Assembly (NCBI RefSeq): GCF_047495875.1
Contig: NC_092497.1
Coordinates: 2,495,937-2,559,936 of the forward strand
DNA: 64,000 bases
Direction: 5' to 3'
Source: Pithys albifrons albifrons
Taxonomy: Eukaryota; Chordata; Aves; Passeriformes; Thamnophilidae
The position numbers and the translations under genes are program-made. The notes under the pieces are model-generated. The model worked only from the letters and a program-made list of their open reading frames with translations. It searched no databases and was not told where the DNA came from. Positions 51,217 through 62,177 of this stretch are shown here, piece by piece. How positions within the stretch are numbered: the first letter of the stretch is position 1; each line of letters starts with the position of its first letter.

Positions 51217-52185
51217 ATCAAATTACTTCCAAAATGCTTCCAAATTTGTGAAAATGTCCCATTCATTTCAATGTTTGCTGGACCAGGCTCTGTACTGAGC
51301 CAGTAACTTCCAGTTGGCTCCTGCAGAGCACAGGGACCACAGCACCAGGACAGCCCATTCAAAGATGTCCATGGGCTAATAACCAGCACCTCTTTCACAG
51401 CATCCTTATGGTGCATGAAATTTAAATTCAGATGACAAGGAGAAAAGACTGCAGCAATCCACTGTCACGAGTCTGGAAATACCTGAATCAAATCATGGAG
51501 TTACTACAGAGAGTTTCTAAATTCTTGAGAATCTTTGGTTTTTATGTAGCTTTTCAATGTTGCTTTTAGTGATGGTATTTGTTTGTTTATTTATTTATTT
51601 ATTTATTTTTGACCGCACTATGAAGTGAGAGTGAAAGCTGAAGTATGAGTGAGTTTTTAACTTAACTACCTTTTGTAAAATCTCTCTGAGGTGCTGGTAA
51701 ATGAATGATGCTCCCTGAATGCTTTCACACACACACAACACATCCTTTCCAGGTGCATAAATTGAGGCTTGAAGAAGAGGTCGTATTTTTCCAACTTAGC
51801 TATGTCAACTGAGAAATCCCAATCCAAAGGAGATTGATTTTCAGAAATGCCCAGTCTGGACAGATGTGCAGCACACCAGATTACTCACAGGGCACTCTTA
51901 TTTGAGAGCTTATCTTTAAAACACTGGTCTATAAATGGCTCTCTGCAAGGTCACGCAGTAATTCATTGTACCAAGGAGTAAAATTCCAGGTTTCTGGGTG
52001 TGCTCTGATATGATCACACCACTATCCCTTAGCCCACTAATATGGTTACTTGAAGAGTTATTTCAGTGATTCTGTTACTGGGACAATCTGGGATGTTTAG
52101 CTCAAGCACCTGCTTGAACCAGACTGTGCTGACCTAGGGAATTTGATCACAGAGGTACCAGAAAGTGACTCATGACATCCCTGAC
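51217..52185. other. Spacer with (TTTA)n only
   Basis: Besides the TTTA microsatellite and a short CA tract near 51729, nothing is recognised. Confidence 0.45.
51578..51608. repeat. (TTTA)n microsatellite
   Basis: Imperfect TTTG/TTTA units, about seven copies. Confidence 0.85.
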
Positions 52186-52252
52186 TCTGTCCGAGGGGCT
52201 AGAACTAGATGGTCTTTTGGGCCCCTTCCAAATCATTGTATGATTCTATGGT
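52186..52252 (+). mobile_element. CR1 LINE 3' tip; rightmost CR1 in the window
   Basis: GGCTAGAACTAGATGGTC, CCCCTTCCAAATCATTG and TATGATTCTATGG. No further CR1 is recognisable from here to 64,000. Confidence 0.88.
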
Positions 52253-54559
52253 ATAGTTTATGAAATGCAGTGTAGGCAGCTTTAACCCATAGGTCCTACA
52301 GACACTGATTTCACAAGAGAAAATATTCCTTTGATTTTCAAGATAACTCTTTAAAAAGAGCAGATTCCTAGTGTAATTACCTTACATGCTGAAATAGCAA
52401 TTCAGCTGCTCAAAATGATTTTTGGGGAGGAGAGAACCGAAACCTTCTTGTGCCTGCTCCTGTTGCTCTCCTTAATCCCCCAAGTACTACTAAAAGCAGA
52501 GGACCACTATCTCAACAATTTTGCAACACTGTGATAATATTGCAACTTTGCTTGAAAAATGTACCTACCTTTAAAAAATGGATGAAACTTCCTCGGCCAG
52601 TAGAAGGGGCTTTGTTCTTGAAAAACAGCCTTGCTTTTGTAAGTCTGTCCTAGATTGCTGGGCCCTGGGTGGCCATGGATTTCGGATTTGTTGTCCTATT
52701 TCAGCTTTGAAGGTACAGTGCTAAGCTGTCTCCCAGCCAGCTGATCCTGTTGATTCTTTAGCTCCCAATTTAACTTCAAGGGGAGTCTCAGGTGCACGGA
52801 GGAGAACCTTTAATGGATTAAACAAATAGAGCAAAGTCAAATAGAGTATGCACCCATAAATACACATGTACATGCATTTATACACACAGAGGTACAGGGA
52901 GAGAGGAAACAGAAAAAAAAATTTAAAAATATTACATTTTTGGAAAAGGTTTTGTTCATAAAGTTGAGCTTCATGCAGCACCACAATTTATATATCCCTT
53001 ATTTCTGCATCATTTCTGTGCCGTGGTCAAAGAGTATTAGAGGATACATTTCTGTTCTAAATTACATCTGGGTAAATCCAGAGGAATTCCCCTGAGCCAC
53101 TTTTACCTCAAGATTTTACCTACGTAGGGACACTCAGGAAAATAACCCAAATTAGCTGAAGGTGAGAATTTAAAATGGGATTAATTAAACTGCATGAAAC
53201 CCCTGTGAAGGTTGTTCTTATTCAGAATTCAGGTGGTCCTCATTCAATTTAATTCAATTCACTTTGGAAATTAATTCAGATTAATTGTCCTAACAGTTTT
53301 TATGTACCTATTCTAGATTAACACTGGGGTAATAAAATGAATTGTAGCCCACTGGCTTCAAGATGATTTTTAAATTTATATCAGGAGGCTCTGGAGAAAG
53401 ATTGTCCCCTGTGTGTCCAGAAGCCAACACTTTACAAGTCAAGACAAAGGAGTGGAGAATGTTTCTGGACATAGATAGGCAATATTCTTTTAGCTTTGGG
53501 GGCATTTTTTTAAAAGATCTGGTAATAAAAAGAAGGTGGCAATGGCAGCACAGCAACAGGTTAAATATCACTGCTTTTAGCCCTGAGTAAGATGCCCACA
53601 GATTTGCCTTCCACATCTATGATATTCTTTCTTGGGGGAAAAATATTCTTTGACATCAAGAGGAACAATATCCAAATCTCCTAGTTCCAGACAATCCGAT
53701 TTTGCAAGCCTGGAGCCAAATGAAAATCAGGACTACAGCAGAGAGGGCCTGCGATGTGAAACAAACAAAAAAAAAAAAAAAGGAAAACTGTTTTAAAGAG
53801 ATAACTGCTCCCAATCTACTCCCCAAAGGAGACGACTCTTATTAAGAGTTTCTTCTTGAGATGTCTGCCTAAAGGCTTCTTCAGAAGGGATTTAGTCTTT
53901 TACAACTCAGATCTGGGGTTTGAAGCCCCCTTTTATTGGATGGTAGCTCAGAGCTCCTGCCCGTCTCCTTCCACTGCGCTGGACCTAAGTGGGAGGCAGC
54001 AGAGGTGAAAAGTGCCCCTCAGCAGCCGTGCCAGGATGGGGACACTGCAAGGAGCCCAAATAAAGAACGACACAAAAAATATCAGGAACTTCCGAATTTG
54101 TCTGAGATCAGACGAATGGCCGCAGTCAAGCAAACAAATAAACCCTCCAGAAAATAAACAATCCACCCAAACTTATTTCTGAAAGGTTTTTTGTAGTGTT
54201 GAGTGTCTTTCTCTGAAGCACCTGGCGCTAGTGAAGGTGGATGAGGCTGAACCTGCTCCTATCTGCTAAATTCTTTTGCATATTCAGATTTTAAATGTCA
54301 AAGACAGCTATAAATAATGAACGAAAGAAAATAAACTTTCAATTGGTCTAGAAAAATAAGTGCAACTTCCAGCCTGCTGGAGCTGTGCTATAACGGTAAC
54401 TACGCTTATAATGCAAATACTTTAAAAGCAGCGATTCTAGTGGGATGGGATTTGCAGCAGAGTTCGGGGCTGTCCAGTCCGGACCCCCTCAGAGCCTCCT
54501 CACAGGTATTTAAAGGAAAAATACTTTAATCCTTAACGGGGCAGTAGATGCAGCGGGAA
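52253..54559. other. Repeat-poor spacer without recognisable gene
   Basis: No CR1 or gene is visible. It contains an A-run at 53767-53780 and the TAAT-rich block listed separately. Near 54,280 a TTTTGCATATTCAG octamer-like site is followed by TATAAATAATGAACG. Short open frames here (up to about 100 codons) carry no domains. Confidence 0.5.
53130..53345. promoter_or_regulatory. Candidate enhancer rich in TAAT cores
   Basis: It contains GGGATTAATTAAACTGC near 53177, then a series of ATTCAATTTAATTCAATTC-like units and AAATTAATTCAGATTAATTG at 53269-53288. The density of TAAT/ATTA cores is far above the flanks. Such clusters occur in homeodomain-bound enhancers but also in simple AT-rich DNA. Confidence 0.2.
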
Positions 54560-54920
54560 ACCCTAAATCCTTACTCCGCCACTGTCACACCGCGGCTCGG
54601 GAACAGTGTGGGAACAGCCGGGACACTGCAGCTCGTCTCTCCTCGGCAGAAAACCGAAGAGAAAAGCGGGTTCCTTCAAACCGTTTTGTCTCGGTGACCC
54701 CACTGCAGTCGCCAAATAGCAGCGGAGATGTGCGGGATGCAGCGAAGCGCGGTGCGCCCAGCGGGAGAGGGAGAGCTTCCGCAGGGGTGTTTTTGAGATT
54801 ACTTCCCACCCCCACACCCGGCACCTCTCATCGCCCCGGCCCTCGGGCTCCCCTTCAGCTCCGCGGGACGGAAAGGCAGGACCCGGCCCTGCAGACCCCT
54901 GGTTTAGCGCATCAAAACCA
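54560..54920. other. Small CpG-rich block
   Basis: A run of CpGs (ACCGCGGCTCGGG at 54588 onward, GCGCGGTGCGCCCAGCGG near 54750) stands out from flanking AT-rich DNA. No exon signals are convincing. It may be the shoulder of the distal island or a separate regulatory block. Open frames on both strands here lack domains. Confidence 0.5.
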
Positions 54921-55558
54921 AATTTGCTTCTCGGGCAAAGTTGACCTGTTTCTTGGCCCAGATACGTTTCAAACACTTTCTCTGTTAATTTTTTTTCTTT
55001 TGAGACGGGATGTGGGGACTGCGAGGTCCCTGGAGCGTCCCTCCCCTCACCCGTAAATTTGTTCGGCTTCTCCCTAGGGAAGAGGATAGGAGTGTCCCAG
55101 GTAACCTCAGGACTTCGCTACTCCTTCCCCTGCAAGGGTGGTCCCAGAGCAGCGAGGACAACAGGTGATCCCTGCTTAGGATTCAGGAACCCTTTTTGCT
55201 ATGGGAGAACGGCCACACATAGCTCTCCCATCCTTAAATACCTTGGGATGTACGCGGCGCATAACCGCACAGGCTTCGGAACTCCCTTCCTTGCAGCCAG
55301 CTAAAGGCTGTTCTCTTAATGAATTACTAATGAGTTAAAATTGGACAGCCGGCTTAATTAAAGCGTAGAGGCAATGTGTTTACCACATTGTAATTGAACT
55401 CATTAGGGCTTCGGCTTTGTGTTTTTAAGCAGGCGCCTTATCCGCACGTCGAGTGATCCGCGGGAAGGTTTTTCTGGGGACGAGGGCTCTGCGGGAGTGT
55501 GGGGGTTGGGGGAAGCAGTAGTGTCCCCCATCCCTTTATCTTCCCCAGGGGCTTGTGC

Positions 55559-55577
55559 GGGGGGGGGGGGGGGGGGG
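55559..55577 (+). repeat. Uninterrupted run of 19 G
   Basis: A single homopolymer run of G inside the distal CpG island. It is prone to length error in sequencing and to G-quadruplex formation. Confidence 0.9.
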
Positions 55578-55979
55578 AAGGAAGAACATCCCTCCTGCTG
55601 TCCCGTAAAGTGCTCACGTTTTGTGGGCGCTTGCCCGCAATCCTTTTTGAGGGAAAAGCAGGAAAGGAGATAAGGAAAATTTGGGGGGAAGACGAGAAAT
55701 TTGGGGCGGGGGAGAGTTTGGGGAAGCAGAGTCCTCCCCTGCAACAGGGTCCCTCTTGCTTCCCCCCGCCCAGGGCGGGGAGGGTGGGGGGGATACCCTC
55801 CTTCATCCTCCGCAGCCATCGGGGCGGACCTGCCCCGGGGCAGCTGCGGGGCGGGGGCGGCCGCCGTTCCCCCCGCAGCGAGGGGTGGGGGCCGGGGAAG
55901 GGGGCGGCTTCCCCGCACCGCTTGCAAGGCGCTGCCTGGCTGCTAGAAGGCGTCCGAGACCCGACCCACCCGCGGCACA

Positions 55980-56092
55980 GCCGCCGTGACAGAGGCGGGA
56001 GTGAAACTTAACGCGCCGCGGAGCTGCCGCGGAGCGAGAGCGGCCTCGCGCCGGCCGCCCCCCCGGGGAGCCCATGGAGCCCGGGTGTCCAG
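55980..56092 (+). other. Candidate distal first exon with donor CCAG|GTAAGC
   Basis: The sequence CCAG|GTAAGC has a near-ideal U1 match, with intron start 56093, and sits inside the distal CpG island. An ATG at 56074 (weak context, C at -3) reads six codons and leaves phase 1, the same phase as the proximal exon. The left boundary is arbitrary. If spliced to the SKOR2 acceptor at 62744, it would enter the same uORF tail. That junction is hypothetical; the exon could belong to a different, non-coding transcript. Confidence 0.35.
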
Positions 56093-57239
56093 GTAAGCGT
56101 GGGGCTGGAGAGGGATGGGGTCAGTGGGAGCCTCTTGTTTTGGGTGTATTCGTCCTCTCGCGGAATAAATATCTATGTCGTTTGCTGTCGCGATAGGTCG
56201 TGGGTCCTGCTGCCCGTCGCGGGAAGGGGAGTGGAAGTCGGTGGCTGTTGGGTACCTGGTGGGGTCTGGCTGGGAAAGCCCCGAAGAGGGAGAGAAGCCC
56301 CGCAAGTTTGGGCTGCAGCGGAGGGAAGGGGCGACGGTTTGGATCCGCGCTAGGAGCGGTGCGGCTCCTGGTTCTCCTGTGTAGTATACATGCAAATTAT
56401 ATGTACAGTTTTCTATTTTGCTTCCTAATCACGATCTCTGGGCCAGGTTTGTAGATCAGAAGGGGAGAGCAGGGATGTCTGGTCCCCAAGTCCAAAGCGG
56501 GGACCTGCCGACACCCCGGGGACGGAGGTGCGCGGAGCTCTCCGCGCCCGCGCAACATCCTGCGTCCAGCTGGCAACGGGATGGGTGGGGGACAGTGTAT
56601 GTGTGTGCAGCGCTGCGCCTGTCCCCCGGACACCTCGGCTTCTCCCACCTGGAATGACCCTCCTTCCCCGAGAAAGGGCTATTTTTGGGGAAGAGGTGGG
56701 ATAAGAGGCGACCACCAGCCTGTGAGAGGCGTCTCCACCGCTTAATCAGTGGCTCAGATATTTAAAAGCGGGGGAAAGGACAGATATTTTAATTTTTTTT
56801 TCCGGCTGCATCCCTAAGGCTTTGAGGGTCTGAGAATTGGAACAGAAGCGGGGAGCCTTCGGGAAAGCCCTTTTCCCCGCCCTCCAAGCCCTTCCTCGGT
56901 GTGTTGCCTGCTTGTTGCACAGCTTCTGCCCATCGGCTGCCCCGAAGCAGGAGTTCATCACGGTCTATACAACCCCTTGGATAGACCTGTATGGATTTGG
57001 CTCTAGGGAAGCGTGCGTATAATAGAAAATTCTGCTATTCAAATCACTTCTTTCTTATTATAATCCTGAAGTCATAGTGAGGGGTAAGGGAATGAGAGGG
57101 ATGTGGTGGTGAGGGAAGAGGAGGAAAAGTTGTATTTGGGTGTACAGAGTGGGAAGGTAACAAGCCAGACCCCGAAGTGGGTAATGGGAACTGTCAAACA
57201 GTGCAGAAGCGTAAAAGCCAAACAATCCCAATCCCCATA

Positions 57240-57700
57240 GGTTGTTTATTCCTCATAAAATACAACTCTACATAGCAGGAAGTTACTGCAAACATTTATC
57301 AATAATGAATGAATCTCCTGTAATAAAATACACTCATAATTAGCTACAGTCAAGTACGTACATTATGCCAAGGCTTTTGCAACTCTTTGTTGAAAATCCG
57401 ACTTAGATAAATCCTCTTAAACAGCCTTTTAAGAAGGAAAAAAAATTAAATAAATAAATAGTAGCAAACCGCCATCCAGCATCTCTGCTCCTTTTCTGCC
57501 GTTTTTGAAACCCAAACCGTAACTACTCCTGAAATATAACGGAAAAGTCTTTGGTGAATTCAGAAGAGTCATTAACATTCAGCTTTAAGTGAATGTTAAC
57601 AGTAAATAAAGAAATCTCTTGATTGTAATAGTTGCAACAAAGCAATAATAAACCAGTGGGCGGTCATCAGTAATGATAAATGTATCATTATTACTGCTTG
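57240..57700. promoter_or_regulatory. AT-rich candidate regulatory block with two perfect inverted repeats
   Basis: The block holds homeodomain-type cores (TCATAATTAGC near 57340) and two hairpin-capable palindromes: TTAACATTCA/TGAATGTTAA (57572-57581 and 57590-57599, 8-nt loop) and TAATGATA/TATCATTA (57671-57678 and 57683-57690, 4-nt loop). It lies between CpG-rich blocks and is free of repeats. Function is inference. Confidence 0.25.
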
Positions 57701-58429
57701 TTGAGGAACAGGGTTTGGAAAGTACTTCAGACTTTTTAGTGGCAAGCTTGGTGGCAATTCGTTTTTTAGCCTGGGAAAAGGGGGAGGGGGGAAAGCGCCA
57801 TATAATTTTACACACAATTTAGGTGAAAATAAATTTAAATCTGTATATTACATTTTTAATTTCAAGATAGTAATTAAAGCTGGTTCATTATATCTCCTCT
57901 GAAAGTCTCTGTGCTCATCTTAATTGCCTGTTTGTACAATCTGCTTTCTAAGACACCCAAGGTTACAGGGTTCTGAAAGACGCAAAATTGAATTATTTAC
58001 TGACGTGATGACTCTTCGTCACGTTTCTCTCGGAAGTTTGGGATCTCTGCTCGCCACCTCAGCCTGTCTAGGGCTGTGCTTCTCCACCATGGAAATTTGT
58101 TACTTGTTTAAATACTTCGGAGCAGGCACGTTTCTGATGTTCAGGGTGCTTCAATTTATGCGTTTGAAAAAAAAATCAATAGCTGAGGTGTTTTTTTTTG
58201 TTTGGGTTATTTTTCCCCTCCTCGCCCACCACGACTTTCCCCCGGGGGTTAATTCACGCACACCTAAACTTGAAGCTTTTTTTCCTTCTTTCCATCCCAT
58301 TCCCAGGCAGGACACAATAACCACCCTCCTGTTTTTAAACGCTGAGGTGCGGATTATGGAGCACCCATCTCCTCTCGGATTGCCAGTCCCTTTCCGTAGG
58401 ATTGAAATAAAATGACAAATCGCTTTTTT

Positions 58430-58600
58430 TTTTTGGGGGGGCGGGGGGCTGTTTCTATTCGGGTGGGTGATGCAGGGAGCGCTGGCAGGCAGCCTTCCCC
58501 CTGCGGGGGTGTGCGCATCTCCTGGCTAAGGTCTGCACGGTACCTTCGGCGAGGACCACCTCGCGTTTGGATCGCTCGGAGCATATTAAATTGAGAATTT
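58430..58600. other. Short GC/CpG-rich patch
   Basis: After a T-run and G-run (58425-58450) there are about 150 nt rich in CpG (for example CTTCGGCGAGG near 58544 and CGCGTTTGGATCGCTCGG near 58562). No coding or splice evidence is seen. It forms part of the series of CpG-rich steps leading to SKOR2. Confidence 0.4.
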
Positions 58601-59559
58601 AAGAGAGCTCCATCAGACAAAAGATGCCGTTCCGGTTCCTTCCCTTCAGCCGCCGTGCTGGTTTTCAGCTACCGGAGGGATAACAAACTGCCTAGAAATG
58701 CCCCATCCCTGAACTCTCCCAGTGTCTTTCGAGAGCCAGGAGACGATCGCGTTAAGTCTTTCCCCCCTCGTTATTACGATTAGAGAAGCATCTTTTCGAG
58801 GCGTCCTCCTGTCACTGAAAAACTCCGCGTAGAGATCTCTGCCCTTTTGTTGTGCCTAGCTGGGTTATTCAAGAGCAGAGACAAAAGCCCGAAGTGATGT
58901 GATCTAAATGAGCTCCGGGGTTCTCCAGATGGGACCACCTCTATTTCAAATGCCCTTTCTGCTTAATATAATAAACTGCGCTTAAAAAAAAAATTACTTA
59001 GTAAAGAGCTCCGCTCTAGACCAAACAACACAAGCGAAATCTACACAGAAGTATTTTTTTAAAAAATACTTTTGCTACCTAAATATTGTTAGGAGAAGAC
59101 GTTATAAAACGATACCTTGTGTATCTGCCACTTACACGGCTGCAAGTTTCAATGGGATATAGAGGGGGGGAGGAGGGAATAGATCCTTTGGGTTTCTTTT
59201 TTTTTGTGTGTGTGTGGTTTTTTTAAACGCGCCAAGGTTATCTTGCTCCTCGTGGCCTCTGCTACAATATTTAAGTGCTGTGGAAGTAAATAAAGGCTGT
59301 GAGAGTGGGTTGGGATGGTTTGAACTTGGCCACTTTTCCCAGCTGCTCGGTTCTTCAAGGAGCAATCCGCAGCGAGAGTATGAGCTGCTGTCGTCTCCCG
59401 CTCAGCCGCTCCAGGGTTGAACCGCGATAGAGAAGGAAAGAGGGATAAGGAGTCGGGACTCGTGTTTAGCTCTTCCAGGCTTCTTTGAGAAGTTGGTCCA
59501 CCTCTCCCGTACTTCTCTTAGGAGGTGACTCCAAGCCAGATAACGAAATGAAAGGGTGA
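58601..59559. other. Spacer, nothing recognised
   Basis: Single-copy-looking DNA with a few CpGs at the left end, an AT-rich centre (58960-59110) and a T/GT run at 59197-59224. No gene, RNA or transposon signature was found. Confidence 0.4.
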
Positions 59560-60560
59560 AATTTGAGTCCACAGCAGGACAGGAGCCCAGGTGTGCACTT
59601 ACTCGTGGTGGGGAGCGTGGACACCCCCTGTCAAGTAGGGATTCCCTCTCGTCGAGGTGCAGTATGGGCTTCAGCCAGTCCGCGCAGACCCCGATGGGGT
59701 TGGCGGCGGCCGGAGCAGCCTCTCGGGCCTCACCTGCCTGGGAACACCTGCGGGATCCGCCCGGCCCCCGGGTGGACCGGCCTTTCTTCATAAACTGAGT
59801 TCACCCTGGCAATGTCCATACTAGGGTCATGTTACCCCACAAGGTTTCCCAAAACGCTTAAGCAGAGAAAAGGGGAGAACGGTGCATTTCTGCCCCGCTT
59901 CTCCACGGTGCTGGTGCGGGTCAGTGTCTGCCCCAAATTCGGTGAGCTCCACCAAGCCGGCGGCCTCTGGTATGGCTGCAGGCAGTGCCCGTGCGACACG
60001 CAAGGTCTTGCACCCTCCTGTCACCATGTGGATTATGATACCCTGACTTGTGAGTTTCAGTTTTCCTTTTAAAGGGAGTTGAAGACAGCTACTCAGTTTT
60101 TGCAATGGAATTCCAGGAGGTCGATAGCACCGAGTAGATGAAAAAAAAAGAGTTTAGCTTTACTTTTCGTTTAGTCACCATAAAATAAAACCCAGCCGCA
60201 GGGTAGCAACGTCCCCGTCACGAGCCTGAGTTTTCCGCCTCTCCCGAACTGCGAGGACGGAGTTGCTTCTTTGAAGGCACTTTGCAAAACCCTCTCATCC
60301 CTCTCGCCCTCTGCAACCGCTTTTCCACTTCTTCCAAAGCCGGGCTCAGAGCTTCAGGCGAGATTGTCCATTCGCAGCTCTCTGAGGAACTGCCGAGGAA
60401 AAGCCACAGGGTGGGCGAGAGAGAGGAGAGAGGTCTGCCCGGCTGCCGCTGCGGGGATGCAGGCACTGAACATCCGCGGGGTCAACCGGCTTCTCCCTAA
60501 AACCCCCCGTCTCTCCAGATGCCGACCTGGGAGCGAAGACAGGAAGGGAGATTTTCTCCT
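59560..60560. other. Moderately CpG-rich upstream region
   Basis: GC and CpG are raised relative to neighbours (for example GGCGGCGGCCGGAGC near 59702 and the 60220-60560 stretch), interrupted by an AT-rich piece at 60040-60200. Several 60-130 codon frames on both strands lack any recognisable domain. I see no convincing exon. Confidence 0.4.
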
Positions 60561-60579
60561 TGGCGCGGCAATAGATCAT

Positions 60580-60730
60580 ACAATGTGTGACACGGGTTTT
60601 TCCAATAAAACAATTTGAATCAATTAGCTGACGGAGAAGAGTTTTGAAGTGTAAAATTCATGTCAGTCTGGCTAGGAAGCATTGATTAAAATGTCACCGA
60701 TGTAAGGCTTATAGCCGTTGCTCACACGAA
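60580..60730. promoter_or_regulatory. Candidate regulatory element upstream of SKOR2
   Basis: An AT-rich block with scattered CpGs contains AATCAATTAGCTGACGG near 60616 and GCATTGATTAAAATGTCACCG near 60679, that is homeodomain-type cores next to possible bHLH or bZIP half-sites. It looks like a constrained non-coding element. This is judged by eye and needs a cross-species alignment. Confidence 0.25.
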
Positions 60731-60839
60731 AGCAGCAGGCTCCGTGCAGAAGAGGATCAGAAAAAAGTAGAAGGGAGGGAAAGGGGGGAGTCTCCCTGTG
60801 ACACGAGAGAAGTGACAGAAGTAATAAGGAGAAGTGTGA

Positions 60840-60880
60840 TTATGATATTATTATTACTATTAATAATAATAATAATAGAG
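60840..60880. repeat. ATT/AAT trinucleotide tract with cruciform symmetry
   Basis: TATTATTATTA is followed within four bases by TAATAATAATAATA, so the two halves are reverse complements and could form a hairpin or cruciform. Confidence 0.7.
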
Positions 60881-61313
60881 GAAAGAGTGTGTGAAGTCTG
60901 ATACACAGGGGGGATAACAAAAAAAAAAAAACCACGAAGTTTCCATGTCTAAATGTGCAGAAATTTTAAGTATCGTTCGTGTTCATGGGGAGAAAAAGAG
61001 AGATTTAAACGGTTTTTTTGTAAAAAGAATATAAATCAGAAGGGTATTAGGAAACACCTGACGGTGCAGATGTCTCCCTGTTTTAGCTAGAAATGAGGTT
61101 TTAATATTCCCGGGGTTTAGGTGGTTCCGCAGTTTTCCTCGCTGGAAAGCAGCGGAGTTGAGTGGTATTAGCTTCCTGCCTTGAGGCGGTGGGTTTGTGG
61201 TTGGGGTCGCTCTGTCCTCACCCCGCGCTGCACAGAGTGGCGGTTGGGACCCAAAACCTTTCGGAGGTAGATCGTGGAAAAATCTAAATTTTTCATGCAC
61301 TATGTCGGCTTTA

Positions 61314-61333
61314 TATATATATATATATATATA
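61314..61333. repeat. (TA)n microsatellite
   Basis: About ten perfect TA units, 700 nt upstream of the presumed SKOR2 first exon. Confidence 0.9.
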
Positions 61334-61585
61334 AAGACAGTGCTACCGTGCTGCAATCTGTTCGCTGGTTTGGGTTTTTTTCCCCCTTAATTGGGGACAT
61401 AAAACAATTAGACGGGAAAAAAAATCTAGGAGATTTGCGTCGTGTTGGTCTTTGTGGGAGACAGAAACTGGGTCCAGGTGGTTCTGAAAGTAGTTTTGGT
61501 GAACGACTTTGGTGTATTTGGGAATGGCAGTGCAGACGCAGCAGCTGTTCGTGACCGTCAGGACATGGCTGTGACGAGAGACCAA

Positions 61586-61589
<4 letters not shown>

Positions 61590-61619
<30 letters not shown>
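61590..61619. repeat. (CT)n microsatellite
   Basis: About fifteen perfect CT units about 400 nt upstream of the CRE. Polypyrimidine tracts near CpG promoters can be nucleosome-free, but no function is claimed here. Confidence 0.9.
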
Positions 61620-61621
<2 letters not shown>

Positions 61622-61959
61622 CTAACCCTGTAATTTCTCCAAATTAAAAAAATACCGATTCGGAAAAGACTCGGGGTTTATAATGAGAATATTCAGTCTC
61701 TTGGAAGCGATTGGGCTCACACAGTGGGGGAGGGAAGAGAACGGAGAGAGGGGAAGGTGAAAAAAGGCAGGAAAAGAAAAAAAAAGGTAAACGCGCATTC
61801 TACCCTCAACCGCTCCTGCCCCTCGCCGGGAAACGGTGCGAGGAGCCGGCGAGCGCTCGGGGGACAGAGGGGGGAGGCCGGGCCCCGACGGGGCGCCCGC
61901 ATCCCCTCCCGATGCGGGGAGGGAGGAAGGGAGGCATGGCAGAGCCACCCCCAGCCCCA

Positions 61960-62060
61960 TTCCGCACCCACCGTCTGGTGGGTCCGGCCCCGTCCGCCCC
62001 CCCGGGCCGTGACGTCACAGCGCTCACGGGGGGCCGCGCCGGGGGCGGGGGGCTCTGTCC
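61960..62060 (+). promoter_or_regulatory. SKOR2 proximal CpG promoter with full CRE and GC boxes
   Basis: A perfect palindromic cAMP-response element TGACGTCA lies at 62010-62017, about 80 nt before the uORF ATG. It is followed by CGCTCACGGGG and an Sp1-type GGGGGCGGGG at 62041-62050. There is no TATA box. This arrangement is typical of a CREB/ATF-responsive CpG-island promoter. Placement of the promoter here rests on the splice donor just downstream and on composition. Confidence 0.5.
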
Positions 62061-62177
62061 AGCCGCGCGGCTCCGCGGCGGCGGGCGCGGGGATGCGCTT
62101 CCCTCCCTCCCGGCAGCTGCTGGAGGAGGAGGAGGAGGAGGGACCAGCGGCAGCACGGCTGGAGCGTGGCCGCGAAG
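62040..62177 (+). other. SKOR2: Predicted non-coding first exon of SKOR2 (5' end uncertain)
   Basis: A GC-rich exon candidate ends in a good donor at 62177 and is preceded by GC boxes and a CRE. The transcription start is unknown; about 62040 is only a guess from the end of the GC-box cluster. It contains an ATG at 62093 (G at -3) that opens a frame with six consecutive GAG codons at 62123-62140. That frame leaves phase 1 at the donor. No TATA box is seen, as expected of a CpG-island promoter. Confidence 0.45.

Larger units (their letters stand above)
55430..56660. other. Distal CpG island about 6 kb upstream of SKOR2 promoter
   Basis: CpG density is high from about 55,430 to 56,660, peaking at 55,800-56,080 (GCGGGGGCGGCCGCCG-like blocks). 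It includes a 19-G run at 55559-55577. A good splice donor lies at its centre (see 55980-56092). It may be a distal SKOR2 promoter, the promoter of a non-coding RNA, or an orphan island of the kind found near Polycomb-regulated genes. No coding domain is recognisable in any frame. Confidence 0.75.

Noticed and set aside
55403..56011. 170-codon plus and 174-codon minus frames in the distal CpG island
   Set aside because: Low-complexity Pro/Gly/Arg-rich, crossing a 19-G run, no domain.
57924..58415. 163-codon plus-strand frame with hydrophobic stretches
   Set aside because: No family recognised; the hydrophobic parts come from T-rich runs (58190-58200).
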